Shown piece after piece: positions 42,643 to 42,934 of a DNA stretch of 42,934 nt (its first letter is position 1; each line of letters begins with the position of its first letter). The position numbers and the translations under genes are program-made. Origin of the DNA: an uncultured Parabacteroides sp. (lineage in GTDB: Bacteria; Bacteroidota; Bacteroidia; Bacteroidales; Tannerellaceae); NCBI GenBank assembly GCA_944326775.1, contig CALVFH010000008.1, forward strand, positions 1 to 42,934, in the 5' to 3' direction. The notes beneath the pieces were generated by a model. It was not told where the DNA came from, searched no databases, and saw nothing but the letters and a program-made list of their open reading frames with translations.

Positions 42643-42934
42643 TTGAGCAGCATCCCCTCGGATTTTTCCTTCCCGCCCAGGCCCGCGTGCTGATGCTGGG
42701 AAGCTTTCCGCCGCCCCGCACCCGCTGGTCGATGGAGTTCTATTACCCGAATTTCCAGAACGACATGTGGCGCATCCTGGGACTGATCTTCTACGGCGAC
42801 AAAGACTTCTTCGTGGAAGCGCCTCGCCGGTTCAGTCTCGAGAAGGCCAAAGCGTTTTGCCTTGCCAAAGGCATTGCCCTGGGCGATACGGGGGTGGAAG
42901 TGATCCGCCAAAAGGGGAACGCGTCCGACAAACA
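42639..42934 (+). CDS. Uracil-DNA glycosylase family protein, cut by window edge
   Basis: The visible 98 codons begin MIEQHPLGFFLPAQARVLML, then GSFPPPRTRWSMEFYYPNFQ. The GSFPP loop and the NDMWRILGLIF helix are typical of the small uracil-DNA-glycosylase fold group that includes Mug-like enzymes. The catalytic C-terminal half lies beyond the window. The start ATG overlaps the stop of the preceding gene (ATGA). Confidence 0.8.
   Translation, partial: MIEQHPLGFFLPAQARVLMLGSFPPPRTRWSMEFYYPNFQNDMWRILGLIFYGDKDFFVEAPRRFSLEKAKAFCLAKGIALGDTGVEVIRQKGNASDK

Overview
The window looks like a chromosomal segment of a gut-type Bacteroidales bacterium, most likely a Parabacteroides or close Tannerellaceae relative. 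The genus is an inference from gene content. The evidence for the order is a fused lpxC-fabZ gene, repeated Bacteroidetes-type promoters (TTTG or TTG, 18-20 bp, TAnnTTTG), genes without strong Shine-Dalgarno sites, a large SusC-unlike outer-membrane barrel protein, and a tmRNA whose tag ends ENYALAA.

Layout. 1-2830: tRNA-Tyr (cut by the window edge), ribH and a TPR membrane protein on the minus strand, then recF and a DciA-like DUF721 gene on the plus strand. 2848-3099: a 42-bp tandem array. 3068-7825: a PepSY-like lipoprotein, a secreted esterase, manA and a glycogen branching enzyme, all minus. 7954-10716: an outer-membrane beta-barrel protein. 10823-17529: an AT-rich accessory block with a WYL regulator facing away from five genes: a 604-aa nuclease-like/membrane protein, a YaaW (UPF0174) protein, an unknown membrane protein, a SHOCT membrane protein and a Sel1-repeat protein with a zinc-knuckle tail. 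A consensus promoter and a structured leader RNA precede the first gene. 17595-17748: a 22-bp tandem palindromic array. 18037-18433: tmRNA, followed by two remnants of XRE-type antitoxin genes. 18790-25306: the lipid A and translation/nucleotide cluster lpxA, lpxC-fabZ, lpxD, pyrF, prfA, purM. 25361-28186: two divergent cell-wall hydrolases. 28269-30017: phosphoglucomutase/phosphomannomutase. 30092-30378: a 41-bp tandem array with palindromes. 30492-35979: cdd, an AraC regulator, two small winged-helix proteins, rny, zapA with its coiled-coil partner, and a B3/4 protein. 36011-39174: the hpt-adk-obg-pgeF operon. 39226-42934: corA, a MurK-like amino-sugar kinase overlapping murQ, a conserved unknown, and the start of a uracil-DNA-glycosylase-family gene.

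Most of the window is housekeeping. It covers envelope building (lpx genes, M23 peptidase, glucosaminidase), cell-wall recycling (kinase plus MurQ, PgeF), division (ZapA), RNA turnover (RNase Y), ribosome rescue and termination (tmRNA, RF1), nucleotide salvage and carbohydrate storage.

The parts most worth attention are the WYL-flanked AT-rich cassette with its leader RNA, and three unrelated intergenic tandem arrays (42, 41 and 22 bp) that share the same design: six or seven exact-period units built around short palindromes. All assignments were made by eye from the sequence. No database search was run.
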